A DNA stretch of 16,071 nucleotides from an uncultured Clostridia bacterium (GCA_934141555.1 CAKPCK010000018.1:1-16071); one strand, 5' to 3'. Shown: positions 7,238 through 14,457, numbered from the stretch's first letter. Translations and numbers: made by a program. The notes: generated by a model not told the origin, from the letters alone.

Positions 7238-8266
7238 TTATCTCTTTCTTGCATTTTTTAGTACTGTCCTTAATTTATCTATTTCTTGTAATGTTTTTCC
7301 TGTTCCTCTTACTACACATTCTAATGGATCTTCTGCAACATATGTTGGCATTCCTGTTTCCATACTAATAAGCTTGTCTATGTTTTGTACTAATGCTCCT
7401 CCTCCTGATAACATTATTCCTTTTTCCATAATATCTGAAGCTAATTCAGGTGGTGTTTTTTCTAATGTTAATTTTACTACTTCAACAATTTGTGCAATTG
7501 AATCTTTTATTGCTTCTTCTACTTGTCCTGATGTAATTATTTCTGTTGCTGGTAATCCTGTTGTAAGATCTCTTCCTTTAATTTTCATACTCATCTGTGA
7601 CATTAGTGGTAATGCACATCCTAATTCTTTTTTTATGTTTTCTGCTGTTGTTTCTCCAATTGCTAAATTCATTTCTCTTTTTACATAATTTACAATATCT
7701 TCATTAAGTTCATCTCCTGCAATTCTTATTGAATTACTTAATACAATCCCTCCTAAAGATATTACAGCTACTTCTGTTGTTCCACCACCAATATCAACAA
7801 TAATGTTTCCACTTGGTTGTTCAATTTCTATTCCTGCACCAATTGCTGCTGCCATTGGTTCTTCAATTAAATAGACTTCTTTTGCTCCTGCACGTATTAT
7901 TGTTTCTTCAACAGCTCTTTCTTCTACTTCCGTAATTCCTGATGGAACTCCTACTATTACTCTTGGTCTTACAGCATTATACTTTCTACATACTTTGTCC
8001 ATTATTCTTTTTAATAATAATTTTGTTGCTGTAAAATCTGCAATAACTCCATCTTTTAAAGGTCTTATTGCACTTATTTCTTTTGGTGTCCTTCCTAGCA
8101 TTTCTTTTGCTTCATTTCCTATTGCTATAACATTTCCTGTTTGATTTTCTATTGCTATAACTGCTGGTTCTCTATAAACAATTCCTTTTCCGTTTAATGT
8201 AACTAAAATATTTGCAGTTCCTAAATCTATTCCTATATCTCTAGACTTTAATGATAAAAAACTCAT
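7238..8266 (-). CDS. mreB: Rod shape-determining protein MreB (actin-like)
   Basis: An actin-fold ATPase that forms filaments under the membrane and guides lateral wall synthesis. The nucleotide-binding motifs are intact: phosphate-1 DIGIDLGTAN (10-19), phosphate-2 DIGGGTTEVAV (158-168), EEPMAAAIGAG (135-145) and the adenosine-region SGGGAL near residue 287. The longest frame starts at TTG 8284, with an ATG at 8275 only one base from GGAAGG. I choose ATG 8266, preceded by AAGGAATGGGG, which gives 342 residues and the usual MreB start MSFLSLKSRDIGID. It is 24 bases after radC and 18 before mreC. An MreB paralogue such as Mbl is possible, but the radC-mreBCD context points to MreB. Confidence 0.95.
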   Translation of the reverse strand: MSFLSLKSRDIGIDLGTANILVTLNGKGIVYREPAVIAIENQTGNVIAIGNEAKEMLGRTPKEISAIRPLKDGVIADFTATKLLLKRIMDKVCRKYNAVRPRVIVGVPSGITEVEERAVEETIIRAGAKEVYLIEEPMAAAIGAGIEIEQPSGNIIVDIGGGTTEVAVISLGGIVLSNSIRIAGDELNEDIVNYVKREMNLAIGETTAENIKKELGCALPLMSQMSMKIKGRDLTTGLPATEIITSGQVEEAIKDSIAQIVEVVKLTLEKTPPELASDIMEKGIMLSGGGALVQNIDKLISMETGMPTYVAEDPLECVVRGTGKTLQEIDKLRTVLKNARKR

Positions 8267-8290
8267 TTTCCCCATTCCTTCCAAATGTTT

Positions 8291-8995
8291 TTATATATTA
8301 TCTACACCTATTTTTGAAAAAATACTAATATAACTATTTCCTCCAATTATTATATGGTCAATTAAATTTATTCCTAATATTGCAGAAGCTTTTTTTACTT
8401 CTCTTGTAAATTCAATATCATTTTTGCTTGGTGTTACATCACCTGATGGATGATTATGTACAAGTATAATTTGCATTGCTTGTACTTTAACTGCTTCATT
8501 AAGTACATCTTTTATACTTGCTTTTACAAAATTTCCACACCCTTTAGCTATATCTTTTATTTTCAGCAATTTATTTTTATTTCCAAGTATTACTACTTTC
8601 AACATCTCTTGTTTTTCAAATCTCATTTTTTCAAATAGTATATTTGCAACATCACTTGGTTTATTTATTGTTATATTTTTGTAATTATCAATTGAATTCA
8701 TTCTTGATGCTAGTTCACATGTTGCTTTTATTTGAATTGCTTTTACTTTTCCAATTCCTTTTATTTTTATTAATTCTTCAATTGTTATTTCTCTTAAAAA
8801 ATTCAAATTATTTTTATCTTGATTTTCGTTTAATAATAAGATTTTTTGTGCTAATTGTACTGATGTTTCTTCTCTCGTTCCACTTTTTATTATTATTGCT
8901 AATAATTCTGCATTTGTTAAATTTTTCTCTCCATATTGTTCTAATTTTTCATATGGTCTTTCCGTTATTGGTAAATTTTTCATTTTAATTGGCAT
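8291..8995 (-). CDS. radC: RadC family JAB/MPN-domain protein
   Basis: A 234-residue RadC. The N-terminal half contains LTNAELLAIIIKSGT (26-40) and a helix-hairpin-helix motif IKGIGKVKAIQIKA (78-91). The C-terminal JAB metalloprotease-fold domain has the zinc signature HNHPSGDVTPSKND (180-193: H180, H182, D193), with E130 as likely catalytic glutamate. The biological role of RadC is unsettled: it was once thought to act in DNA repair, and no substrate is established. GGAAG precedes the ATG at 8995 with about 9 bases between; a second in-frame ATG at 8983 lacks comparable support. First gene of the operon driven by the promoter at 9088-9116; the radC-mreB order is common in Firmicutes. Confidence 0.94.
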   Translation of the reverse strand: MPIKMKNLPITERPYEKLEQYGEKNLTNAELLAIIIKSGTREETSVQLAQKILLLNENQDKNNLNFLREITIEELIKIKGIGKVKAIQIKATCELASRMNSIDNYKNITINKPSDVANILFEKMRFEKQEMLKVVILGNKNKLLKIKDIAKGCGNFVKASIKDVLNEAVKVQAMQIILVHNHPSGDVTPSKNDIEFTREVKKASAILGINLIDHIIIGGNSYISIFSKIGVDNI

Positions 8996-9087
8996 GTTAT
9001 ATTCTTCCTTTCTTTTTGCTTTGTGTATTTTGTCATACCAATCTTCTTCTATTTTTTCTTACGGAAGCCCCCTATTATTGTGTTATC

Positions 9088-9116
9088 ATTATACATTGCT
9101 TTTATGTTTTTTTCAA
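9088..9116 (-). promoter_or_regulatory. Strong sigma-A-type promoter of the radC-mreBCD-PBP-minC operon
   Basis: On the minus strand TTGAAA (9116-9111), exactly 17 bases, then a perfect TATAAT (9093-9088). The implied 5' leader before radC is about 85 bases and has no clear structured element. No other convincing promoter lies in the short gaps down to minC, so this probably drives all six genes. Confidence 0.7.
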
Positions 9117-9199
9117 GTATTATTTTACAAATATAATAATATTTGAAACACATTTCTACCTTATTCTAGAAAAGTTGTGTCTTTGGAAAATGTTGTTTC

Positions 9200-9228
9200 T
9201 TTAAAAATATTTTTATTCATTGTATAAT
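9200..9228 (+). promoter_or_regulatory. Candidate promoter of the mecA-like gene
   Basis: A perfect -10 box TATAAT (9223-9228) lies 24 bases before the ATG at 9252, with a weak -35 TTTAAA (9200-9205) at 17 bases. The short leader holds only the ribosome binding site TTGGAGG. Confidence 0.5.
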
Positions 9229-9251
9229 ATAAATATATTGGAGGTTTCTAT

Positions 9252-9740
9252 ATGAGATTTGAAAAAATAACTGATACTAAAATTAAAATATTTTTTTCTT
9301 TTGATGATATGAGTAAAAATCATATTTCGAAAAAAATATTATTTTCAAATAATCCATTTTCACAAAATTTTATACAATATGTTTTGAAAACTGCTGAACA
9401 AAATCTTAATTTTAAAGTTGATGATGAAAATATTTTAGTTGAAATTTTAAATTATAATGATGGGTGTGTTTTTACTATTACTAAAGTTGATTCTGATTTT
9501 ATTGAAAATGTTGGAAATAATATTTTTTATAAATTTAATAGTTTTGAAGATTTTTTAGCATTTTGTACATATATAAAAAATATGAATTGGTCTGTTTTTG
9601 AATCATTTTCTTTGTTTTTATTAAATAATACTTATTATTTACACTCATTTAATAATATTTCTAATGATTTAGATACTATTCTTTGTGAATTTAGTAATAA
9701 AAAAGATTTTTCTTCACGGTTTTTTAGGTATTTTAAATGA
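9252..9740 (+). CDS. mecA: MecA-like adaptor protein, frame-shifted near the C-terminus
   Basis: MecA adaptors deliver substrates to the ClpC unfoldase. The N-terminus MRFEKITDTKIKIFFSFDDM (1-20) matches the MecA start pattern, followed by FSNNPFSQNFIQYVLKTAEQ (31-50), FKVDDENILVEIL (54-66) and a VFTITKV strand (73-79). The C-terminal half contains FNSFEDFLAFCTYI (95-108), the type of region that contacts ClpC in characterised MecA. As read, the protein stops at 162 residues in RFFRYFK. Removing one T from the run 9720-9725 lets residue 156 continue into FLGILNEYG and a MecA-like tail ending at 9804, for 183 residues. The gene is therefore either mutated, a recent pseudogene, a sequencing error, or slippage-dependent. 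SD GGAGG stands 7 bases before ATG. Homology is recognised by pattern only. Confidence 0.75.
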   Translation: MRFEKITDTKIKIFFSFDDMSKNHISKKILFSNNPFSQNFIQYVLKTAEQNLNFKVDDENILVEILNYNDGCVFTITKVDSDFIENVGNNIFYKFNSFEDFLAFCTYIKNMNWSVFESFSLFLLNNTYYLHSFNNISNDLDTILCEFSNKKDFSSRFFRYFK

Positions 9741-9804
9741 ATATGGAAAAAACGTTTTTATTACTGATGCTATAAATGAATGTATAAATACTTTTGCTCT
9801 ATAA
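9721..9804 (+). pseudogene. Displaced C-terminal tail of the mecA-like gene (+1 frame)
   Basis: From 9721, in the +1 frame relative to the 9252 gene, the sequence reads FLGILNEYGKNVFITDA and then INECINTFAL to a TAA at 9802-9804. There is no start codon or ribosome binding site. MecA proteins typically end with a segment of this shape (L-x-EYG, then an Ile/Ala helix ending with an aromatic). It is followed within 6 bases by the terminator hairpin, which fits a gene end at 9804 rather than 9740. Confidence 0.7.
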
Positions 9805-9809
9805 TATGC

Positions 9810-9845
9810 AAAAAATCAAAGGAATATTAATTCCTTTGATTTTTT
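9810..9845. terminator. Bidirectional terminator between mecA and the M23 peptidase gene
   Basis: A perfect 16-bp stem (9810-9825 with 9830-9845) with a four-base loop ATTA, an A6 run on one side and T6 on the other. It lies between convergent genes and works as an intrinsic terminator in either direction. Confidence 0.92.
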
Positions 9846-9846
9846 A

Positions 9847-10836
9847 TTAATATACATAATTTTGTGGATTATATGCGACTCCATTTACTCTTATCTCCAA
9901 ATGTAAATGTGGTCCTGTACTATTTCCAGTTGAACCTACTGCTGCTATTGTTTCTCCTTGACTTACTTTTTCTCCTACCTCTGCATATAATTTACTGCAA
10001 TGTCCATAATATGTTTCAATTCCATTCCCATGTGAAATTACTATCATTTTTCCATATGCACTTTTTGTTCCTGAAAATATTACTGTTCCTGATGCTGCTG
10101 CTTTTATTGGTGTTCCTGTTGATGCTGCTATATCTAGTCCTGTATGTGCCCCAGATCTAACTCTACTAACAGAACCAAATCTAGATGTTATTGTTCCTGA
10201 TATTGGTCTAATTAAGTTTAATCCTATTCCTATACTTTGATATGATAAATTTGCTGATGTATTTACTTTTCCAGAACTTTTTGCAACTTTAGGTACTTCT
10301 ACTTTTTTTACATATAAATCTGCTACAACTGTTTCTACATCTGAAAATTGTTCTAGACTTGTTTCATACATTTCTGTTATTACTATTTCGTCTGCATTTG
10401 TACTTTCTTTTTCTTTTAATTGATTTACTACTTCTTCAGCTGATGCAAAATCTTTTACATATGCTTTAATTTCTTCTCCAATTGAAATTGCATAATAATT
10501 ATAATATAAAATTCCTTGTTTTTTTACGGCTTCAAATATTTCATCATCATTTGTTACTATATTTCTTTTTAATAAACACATTTTATATTCTGGCATAGCT
10601 TCCATTTGGACAAATGCTACATTTTCTTGTCCATCTCCACTTTCCATATATTTATTAATTTCAGCTTGTAATTTACTTTTATCTTTGCTGTATCCTAATT
10701 GTTCTCCATTTAGTGACACACTATATATTGGTTTAAAAAATAAAGCTACTGCACAAATTATTAATAATATTGAAATTCCTAAAAGTATTGTAAGTTTCAT
10801 CGTTTTTCTTGCTAATACTAGTATTTTTTTTATCAT
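9847..10836 (-). CDS. Membrane-anchored M23 family (LytM-type) metallopeptidase
   Basis: A 329-residue protein anchored by one N-terminal helix (about 14-34) with the rest outside. Residues 35-190 are an extracytoplasmic spacer of mixed alpha/beta character, containing YYNYYAISIG (111-120). The M23 domain occupies about 205-329 with all zinc and catalytic residues: HTGLD (H231, D235), YYGH (H279) and HLHLE (H310, H312). Such enzymes cleave peptide bonds in peptidoglycan cross-links or act in cell separation or sporulation. AGGAGA stands 8 bases before the ATG, and a promoter candidate is at 10886-10915. The gene is monocistronic, ending at the terminator at 9810-9845. I cannot tell whether it acts in vegetative growth or sporulation; the adjacent coat genes make the latter worth considering. 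Confidence 0.9.
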   Translation of the reverse strand: MIKKILVLARKTMKLTILLGISILLIICAVALFFKPIYSVSLNGEQLGYSKDKSKLQAEINKYMESGDGQENVAFVQMEAMPEYKMCLLKRNIVTNDDEIFEAVKKQGILYYNYYAISIGEEIKAYVKDFASAEEVVNQLKEKESTNADEIVITEMYETSLEQFSDVETVVADLYVKKVEVPKVAKSSGKVNTSANLSYQSIGIGLNLIRPISGTITSRFGSVSRVRSGAHTGLDIAASTGTPIKAAASGTVIFSGTKSAYGKMIVISHGNGIETYYGHCSKLYAEVGEKVSQGETIAAVGSTGNSTGPHLHLEIRVNGVAYNPQNYVY

Positions 10837-10885
10837 TAATTTTTTCTCCTGTTCATTTTTTATTATTTATTTCATATTTTTTTAT

Positions 10886-10915
10886 ATTGTATATTACTTT
10901 TACTATTTTTTGCAA
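10886..10915 (-). promoter_or_regulatory. Candidate promoter of the M23 peptidase gene
   Basis: On the minus strand TTGCAA (10915-10910), 18 bases and TACAAT (10891-10886), about 50 bases before the ATG. The -35 box matches consensus in 4 of 6 positions and the region is extremely AT-rich, so confidence is modest. Confidence 0.4.
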
Positions 10916-11001
10916 TTTTCTTTATTTACCATTTTTGCAACATATCTTTTCATTTTCTCTTTTATTATCTTTTTTTCTTTTGTTTTCTCATTTTTATATA
11001 A

Positions 11002-11044
11002 AAAATAAGATTCAAAGTTCTTACGGAAACTTGAATCTTATTTT
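11002..11044 (-). terminator. Terminator of the spore-coat gene pair
   Basis: A 14-bp perfect stem (11002-11015 with 11031-11044), extended by GTT/AAC across one bulged base, loop about eight bases. On the minus strand a T-rich tract follows. It begins 3 bases after the stop of the 11047 gene. Confidence 0.85.
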
Positions 11045-11046
11045 GA

Positions 11047-11295
11047 TTATTGAATTTGCTTTTTTAAATTATCAATTTCTTTTATTTCTGCTTTTGCAGA
11101 TGGATTTGAATATCCTTTTAAATTTGCTATTTTCACTAAATCATATTGCAAACTTTCTTCATTATTTCTTATTTGCTGTATTGTTTGTCTTAAACCTATA
11201 TTGTCACATTCACATATTGCTTCTTGATAATCTTTTACATTAGATTTTAAATCTTGTATGATATCATTTACCATTACTTTTTCTTCCATATTCAT
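11047..11295 (-). CDS. CotF-type spore coat protein (small ferritin-like helical bundle)
   Basis: An 82-residue, all-helical protein with the pattern of CotF-family coat proteins: EKVMVNDIIQDLKSN (5-19), YQEAICECDNIGLRQTIQQ (23-41), RNNEESLQYDLVKIA (43-57), and a short region around KGYSNP (60-65). In this family the paired helices form a ferritin-like bundle and the protein is found in or under the spore coat; the detailed role is unclear. AAGGA is well spaced before the ATG at 11295. It lies 17 bases after the other small coat-like gene, as one operon. Family assignment is by recalled motif, without a database check. Its presence argues that the organism forms endospores. Confidence 0.75.
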   Translation of the reverse strand: MNMEEKVMVNDIIQDLKSNVKDYQEAICECDNIGLRQTIQQIRNNEESLQYDLVKIANLKGYSNPSAKAEIKEIDNLKKQIQ

Positions 11296-11312
11296 CTTAT
11301 TCCTTCCATATA

Positions 11313-11501
11313 TTAATTATTTAAAAAACTTGTAAGGATTTGTTTCGTATTTAATGCGTTTTGTGCAATATTATTAAATATTTGTTGTATTTGCAAATCT
11401 TGTATTTGAGATAAATATGTGTTTATTTTTTGATATTTTGTTTCATTTAAAAAGATTATTTGTCTTATATGCTCTAATTCTAATTCTGTTAAATCTGGCA
11501 T
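11313..11501 (-). CDS. Small CotF-associated spore coat-like protein
   Basis: A 62-residue helical protein with PDLTELELEHIRQII (2-16), a central Gln/Ile-rich region and a C-terminus ALNTKQILTSFLNN. I recall small proteins of this type (LTELELEHLR, then NTKQKLLSFL) encoded directly beside CotF-type proteins in Clostridia, each resembling half of a ferritin-like bundle. The frame opens at ATG 11516, but no ribosome binding site precedes that codon, whereas AAAGGG stands 6 bases before ATG 11501; I choose the latter. It is first in the two-gene operon. The 87-base gap upstream to mnmA should hold its promoter, but I cannot pick out a sporulation sigma-factor site with confidence. Confidence 0.7.
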   Translation of the reverse strand: MPDLTELELEHIRQIIFLNETKYQKINTYLSQIQDLQIQQIFNNIAQNALNTKQILTSFLNN

Positions 11502-11570
11502 TTTAGTCCCTTTCATAATTAAATATTTTTTATTTATTATTTGTATTTTTTTAATATTTATACGATAAAT

Positions 11571-11589
11571 AAAATGCCTTTGGTATTTT
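11571..11589 (-). terminator. Weak hairpin at the end of mnmA
   Basis: An eight-position stem with one mismatch in the minus-strand RNA (11571-11578 with 11582-11589), loop AAA, starting at the mnmA stop codon and followed by a T-rich tract. It is the only terminator candidate between mnmA and the coat operon and is weak, so read-through from mnmA into the coat genes is possible. Confidence 0.3.
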
Positions 11590-12641
11590 TACAATATTTT
11601 TCCGCCACCAACTACAATATCATCAATATAAAATACTGCAGATTGACCTGGTGTAAGCGCTCTTTGTGGTTCATCAAATTCTATTTTTATATAATTTTCA
11701 TTTTGTATGATTGTTGCTTTTGCTACTTTTGATGAATATCTTGTTTTTACATCTACTTTAATTGGTTCTTTTATTTCATCAAACAATAATAAATTTATAT
11801 CTCCTATTGTTATTTCTTTTTTATATAATTCTTTTTCTTCTCCAACAATTACTTCATTTTCTTGTGGATTAAATCCTATAACAAATAATGGAGCTTTATA
11901 AGATATTCCTAGACCTTTTCTTTGTCCTATTGTGTAATTATATAGCCCTGTATGTTTTCCTAAAACTTCTCCTTTTGTTGTTACTATATTTCCTGTTTTG
12001 GGTTTTAAATTTGAATTATTTTCCAAAAATTTTTTATAGTTTCCATCTGGAACAAAACATATATCTTCACTATCAGGCTTATTTGCAACTTTTAAATTAT
12101 TTTTTCTTGCAATCTCTCTTATTTGTTCTTTGTCTTCAAAATCAGCAAGTGGAAATAACACATGTTTTATTAATTCTTTTGGAATATTCCATAATACATA
12201 ACTTTGATCTTTTTTTCCTGCCCTTGATTTTTTTAACACCCATCTTCCATATTTTTCACTATATTCTGTTTTGGCATAATGTCCTGTTGCTATATATTCA
12301 CATCCTAATTCTTTTGCTTTTTCCCACATATATCCGAACTTCATATATTTATTACATTCTATACATGGATTTGGTGTTTTACAATTTGAATAACAATCTA
12401 TAAAGTCTTGTATTACACATTTTTTGAATAATGTTTTACAATCATCTGTAATATGTGGTATTCCAATTGAGTTACATACATTTTTTGCATCTATATATGT
12501 ACTTATATTACAACAACTACTTCCTGCAAATAATTCTAGTGTCATTCCTATTGGATCATATCCATTTTGTTTTAAGAGTAACGCAGATACACTACTATCT
12601 ACTCCTCCACTCATTCCTAATAATACTTTTTTATTTTCCAT
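11589..12641 (-). CDS. mnmA: tRNA-specific 2-thiouridylase MnmA
   Basis: MnmA adenylates and then thiolates the wobble uridine U34 of tRNA Lys, Glu and Gln, using persulfide sulfur. The 350-residue product has the PP-loop SGGVDSS (11-17), TGHYA (119-123), the tRNA-contact region KKDQSYVLW (143-151), GQRKGLGI (239-246) and two catalytic cysteines: C96 in NPCIEC and C195 in DSEDICF. C93, three residues before C96, makes a CxxC pair. The frame extends to an upstream start at 12674, but that would overlap the sufU end; the ATG at 12641 follows AAGGAAA and gives the usual family start. It lies 20 bases after sufU, so its sulfur probably comes from SufS/SufU; this is inference from the operon. Confidence 0.95.
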   Translation of the reverse strand: MENKKVLLGMSGGVDSSVSALLLKQNGYDPIGMTLELFAGSSCCNISTYIDAKNVCNSIGIPHITDDCKTLFKKCVIQDFIDCYSNCKTPNPCIECNKYMKFGYMWEKAKELGCEYIATGHYAKTEYSEKYGRWVLKKSRAGKKDQSYVLWNIPKELIKHVLFPLADFEDKEQIREIARKNNLKVANKPDSEDICFVPDGNYKKFLENNSNLKPKTGNIVTTKGEVLGKHTGLYNYTIGQRKGLGISYKAPLFVIGFNPQENEVIVGEEKELYKKEITIGDINLLLFDEIKEPIKVDVKTRYSSKVAKATIIQNENYIKIEFDEPQRALTPGQSAVFYIDDIVVGGGKIL

Positions 12642-12661
12642 TTCATTTTCCTTTTTAATAA

Positions 12662-13129
12662 TTAATGACAACAATTTATTGTTCCTTTTCCATTTTCATC
12701 TTTTTTATTTAACATATCTTCTACTGTATGCCATGCCAATAATGCACATTTTACTCTTGCTGGCATATTTGATACATTTTTAAATGCTATTGCATCTTCT
12801 AATTTTTTTAATTGTTCTTCATCTGTTATTTCTCTTTTTATCATTTCTATGAATGTTTTTATAATTTCTTTTGCTTCTTTAATTGTCTTACCTCTTAAAG
12901 TATCTATCATTATAGATGTTGAAGCTTGTGAAATTGCACATCCATGTCCTGAAAATGCCATGTCTTCAATTTTATCTCCATTTAATTTTAATTCTAGTGT
13001 TATTTCATCTCCACAATTTGGATTATGACCAATTTCAGAATAATCTGCATTTTCTAGTTTCTTTTTATTGTATGAATTCATACTATGTTCCATTATTAAG
13101 TCATTATATACATCTGTTAAATCTTCCAT
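12662..13129 (-). CDS. sufU: SufU-type zinc-dependent sulfur transfer protein
   Basis: A 155-residue member of the IscU/SufU family. The metal ligands expected for SufU are present: C39 in NPNCGD with D41, C64 in GHGCAIS and C128 in ARVKCALLAWHT. The 18-residue or longer insertion between C64 and C128 relative to IscU is typical of SufU, which receives sulfur from SufS with the help of a zinc ion rather than acting as a classical scaffold. An unusual extra CC pair (153-154) lies at the very C-terminus. AAAGG precedes the ATG by 7 bases. It lies 20 bases after sufS and 20 before mnmA, clearly one operon. IscU is less likely because of the length, the spacing and the SufS neighbour. Confidence 0.92.
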   Translation of the reverse strand: MEDLTDVYNDLIMEHSMNSYNKKKLENADYSEIGHNPNCGDEITLELKLNGDKIEDMAFSGHGCAISQASTSIMIDTLRGKTIKEAKEIIKTFIEMIKREITDEEQLKKLEDAIAFKNVSNMPARVKCALLAWHTVEDMLNKKDENGKGTINCCH

Positions 13130-13149
13130 TTTTCAGCCTTTCTTAATTT

Positions 13150-14370
13150 TTATTTTATAAATTTTTTAAACATATCATATGCCTTGTTTAAAGCATGTAC
13201 AAGTCTATCTACATCTTCTTTTGTATTGTAGAAATAGAAACTTGCTCTACATGTTGAATCAATTCCTAAAAATCTCATAAGTGGTTGTGCACAATGATTT
13301 CCTGAACGTACACATACCCCTTCTGAATCTAATATACTTGCTACATCATGTGGATGAACACCTTTTATATTAAATGAAATTACACTTGAATGATTTTTTT
13401 CATTTGGCGTCATATATAATGTTAAATAATCTAATTTTGATAATTCTTGTCTTGCATATGCTAATACATCATTTTCTAATTCTTGCATTTTATCATATCC
13501 AAGATTTTGAATATAGTCAATTGCAGCACCTAATCCTACAACACCTTCTACATTTTGTGTTCCTGCTTCAAATTTATTTGGTAATGGTGCATATGTTGTT
13601 TCTTGTTCATATACATATTCAATCATATCTCCCCCCATTAAAAATGGTGTCATTTTATTTAAGATTTCTCTTTTTCCATATAATACACCAATTCCAAGAG
13701 GTGCCAACATTTTATGTCCTGAAAATACTAGAAAATCTGCATCTAAGTCTTGTACATCTATTTTCATGTGTGGAATACTTTGTGATGCATCAACAATTAC
13801 TACTGCACCTTTTTTATGTGCATATTTTATTATTTTCTTTACATTATTAATTGTTCCTAAAACATTTGAAACATGTGCTATTCCAACTATTTTTGTTTTA
13901 TCAGTAATTTTGTTTTCAATCTCTTCATCTGAAAGTTCAAATTCTTCATTAATATACATATAATTTAATTTACTTCCTGTTGCTTTTGTTACTTTTTGCC
14001 ATGGTACTAAATCTGAATGATGTTCCATTATAGATATTACTACTTCATCATCTTTCTTTAAATTATCCATTCCGTAAGAATATGCTATTAAGTTTAAACT
14101 TTCTGTTGCATTTTTAGAAAAAATTATTTCTTCTGGATGTTTAGCATTAATAAATTGGGCTATTTTTTGTCTTGTACTTTCATATACTTCTGTTGCCTCA
14201 ATACTTAATGTATATGCTCCTCTATGTGGATTTGCATTATTTTTTTCATAAAACTCTTTTATTGCATTTATTACTTGTATTGGCTTTTGAGTTGTTGCAC
14301 CACTATCTAAATATGCTATATCTCGATTTTCTAATATAGGAAAATCTCTTCTTATATTTTCAATATTCAT
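13150..14370 (-). CDS. sufS: Cysteine desulfurase SufS
   Basis: A PLP enzyme that converts cysteine to alanine and holds the sulfur as a persulfide. The 406 residues match the family length. N-terminal YLDSGATTQKP (20-30), EHHSDLVPW (116-124) near the cofactor, DASQSIPH (194-201), the PLP lysine K220 in FSGHKMLAP, and the active-site loop RSGNHCAQPLM (355-365) with catalytic C360 are all present. The RSGNHC loop marks the group II (SufS) type rather than IscS. The ATG at 14370 follows AAAGGA. sufU follows after 20 bases. Upstream, the gene is cut off from sufD by the 300-base cassette on the opposite strand, so transcription from sufB-sufD must pass through it or sufS needs its own promoter, which I could not find. 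Confidence 0.95.
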   Translation of the reverse strand: MNIENIRRDFPILENRDIAYLDSGATTQKPIQVINAIKEFYEKNNANPHRGAYTLSIEATEVYESTRQKIAQFINAKHPEEIIFSKNATESLNLIAYSYGMDNLKKDDEVVISIMEHHSDLVPWQKVTKATGSKLNYMYINEEFELSDEEIENKITDKTKIVGIAHVSNVLGTINNVKKIIKYAHKKGAVVIVDASQSIPHMKIDVQDLDADFLVFSGHKMLAPLGIGVLYGKREILNKMTPFLMGGDMIEYVYEQETTYAPLPNKFEAGTQNVEGVVGLGAAIDYIQNLGYDKMQELENDVLAYARQELSKLDYLTLYMTPNEKNHSSVISFNIKGVHPHDVASILDSEGVCVRSGNHCAQPLMRFLGIDSTCRASFYFYNTKEDVDRLVHALNKAYDMFKKFIK

Positions 14371-14386
14371 TTTTGCAATCCTTTCT

Positions 14387-14415
14387 TTGACTTTTTCATC
14401 AATTAATGGTATAAT
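14387..14415 (+). promoter_or_regulatory. Near-consensus promoter of the inserted small gene
   Basis: TTGACT (14387-14392), 17 bases and TATAAT (14410-14415). The expected start point is about 14422. It lies in the sufS leader and fires away from sufS, one of the strongest promoter matches in the window. Confidence 0.75.
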
Positions 14416-14425
14416 AAAGATTGAC

Positions 14426-14444
14426 CGAATTCTTTAATGATTCG
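14426..14444 (+). promoter_or_regulatory. Inverted repeat in the leader, next to the Shine-Dalgarno
   Basis: CGAAT (14426-14430) and ATTCG (14440-14444) flank a nine-base spacer just after the expected transcription start and one base before GGAGG (14446-14450). It could be an operator or a small RNA hairpin controlling translation. The arms are only 5 bp, so it may be accidental. Confidence 0.35.
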
Positions 14445-14457
14445 CGGAGGTATAAAA

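Noticed and set aside
8980..9036. An 18-codon Lys-rich reading frame in the radC leader that overlaps the radC start
   Set aside because: It has only a poor ribosome binding site and its Lys content follows from the A-rich leader. A leader peptide is possible but unsupported.
8996..9080. The radC leader (about 85 bases, with a GGGGGCTTCC patch) as a riboswitch or structured RNA
   Set aside because: No paired arms of useful length and no terminator or anti-terminator hairpin could be found.
11502..11588. A sporulation sigma-factor promoter upstream of the coat gene pair
   Set aside because: Several AT-rich near-matches exist (for example around CGTATAAATA), but none has both boxes with correct spacing, so none can be chosen.
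3824..14100. Many plus-strand frames of 60-170 codons opposite the mre, PBP, radC, M23, mnmA, suf genes
   Set aside because: They are Leu/Phe/Tyr-rich shadows of confidently identified minus-strand genes and lack ribosome binding sites and family patterns.
14371..14457. A promoter for sufS on the minus strand
   Set aside because: A TATTAT-like -10 is present, but no -35 box lies at 16-18 bases; the positions there read CATTAA.
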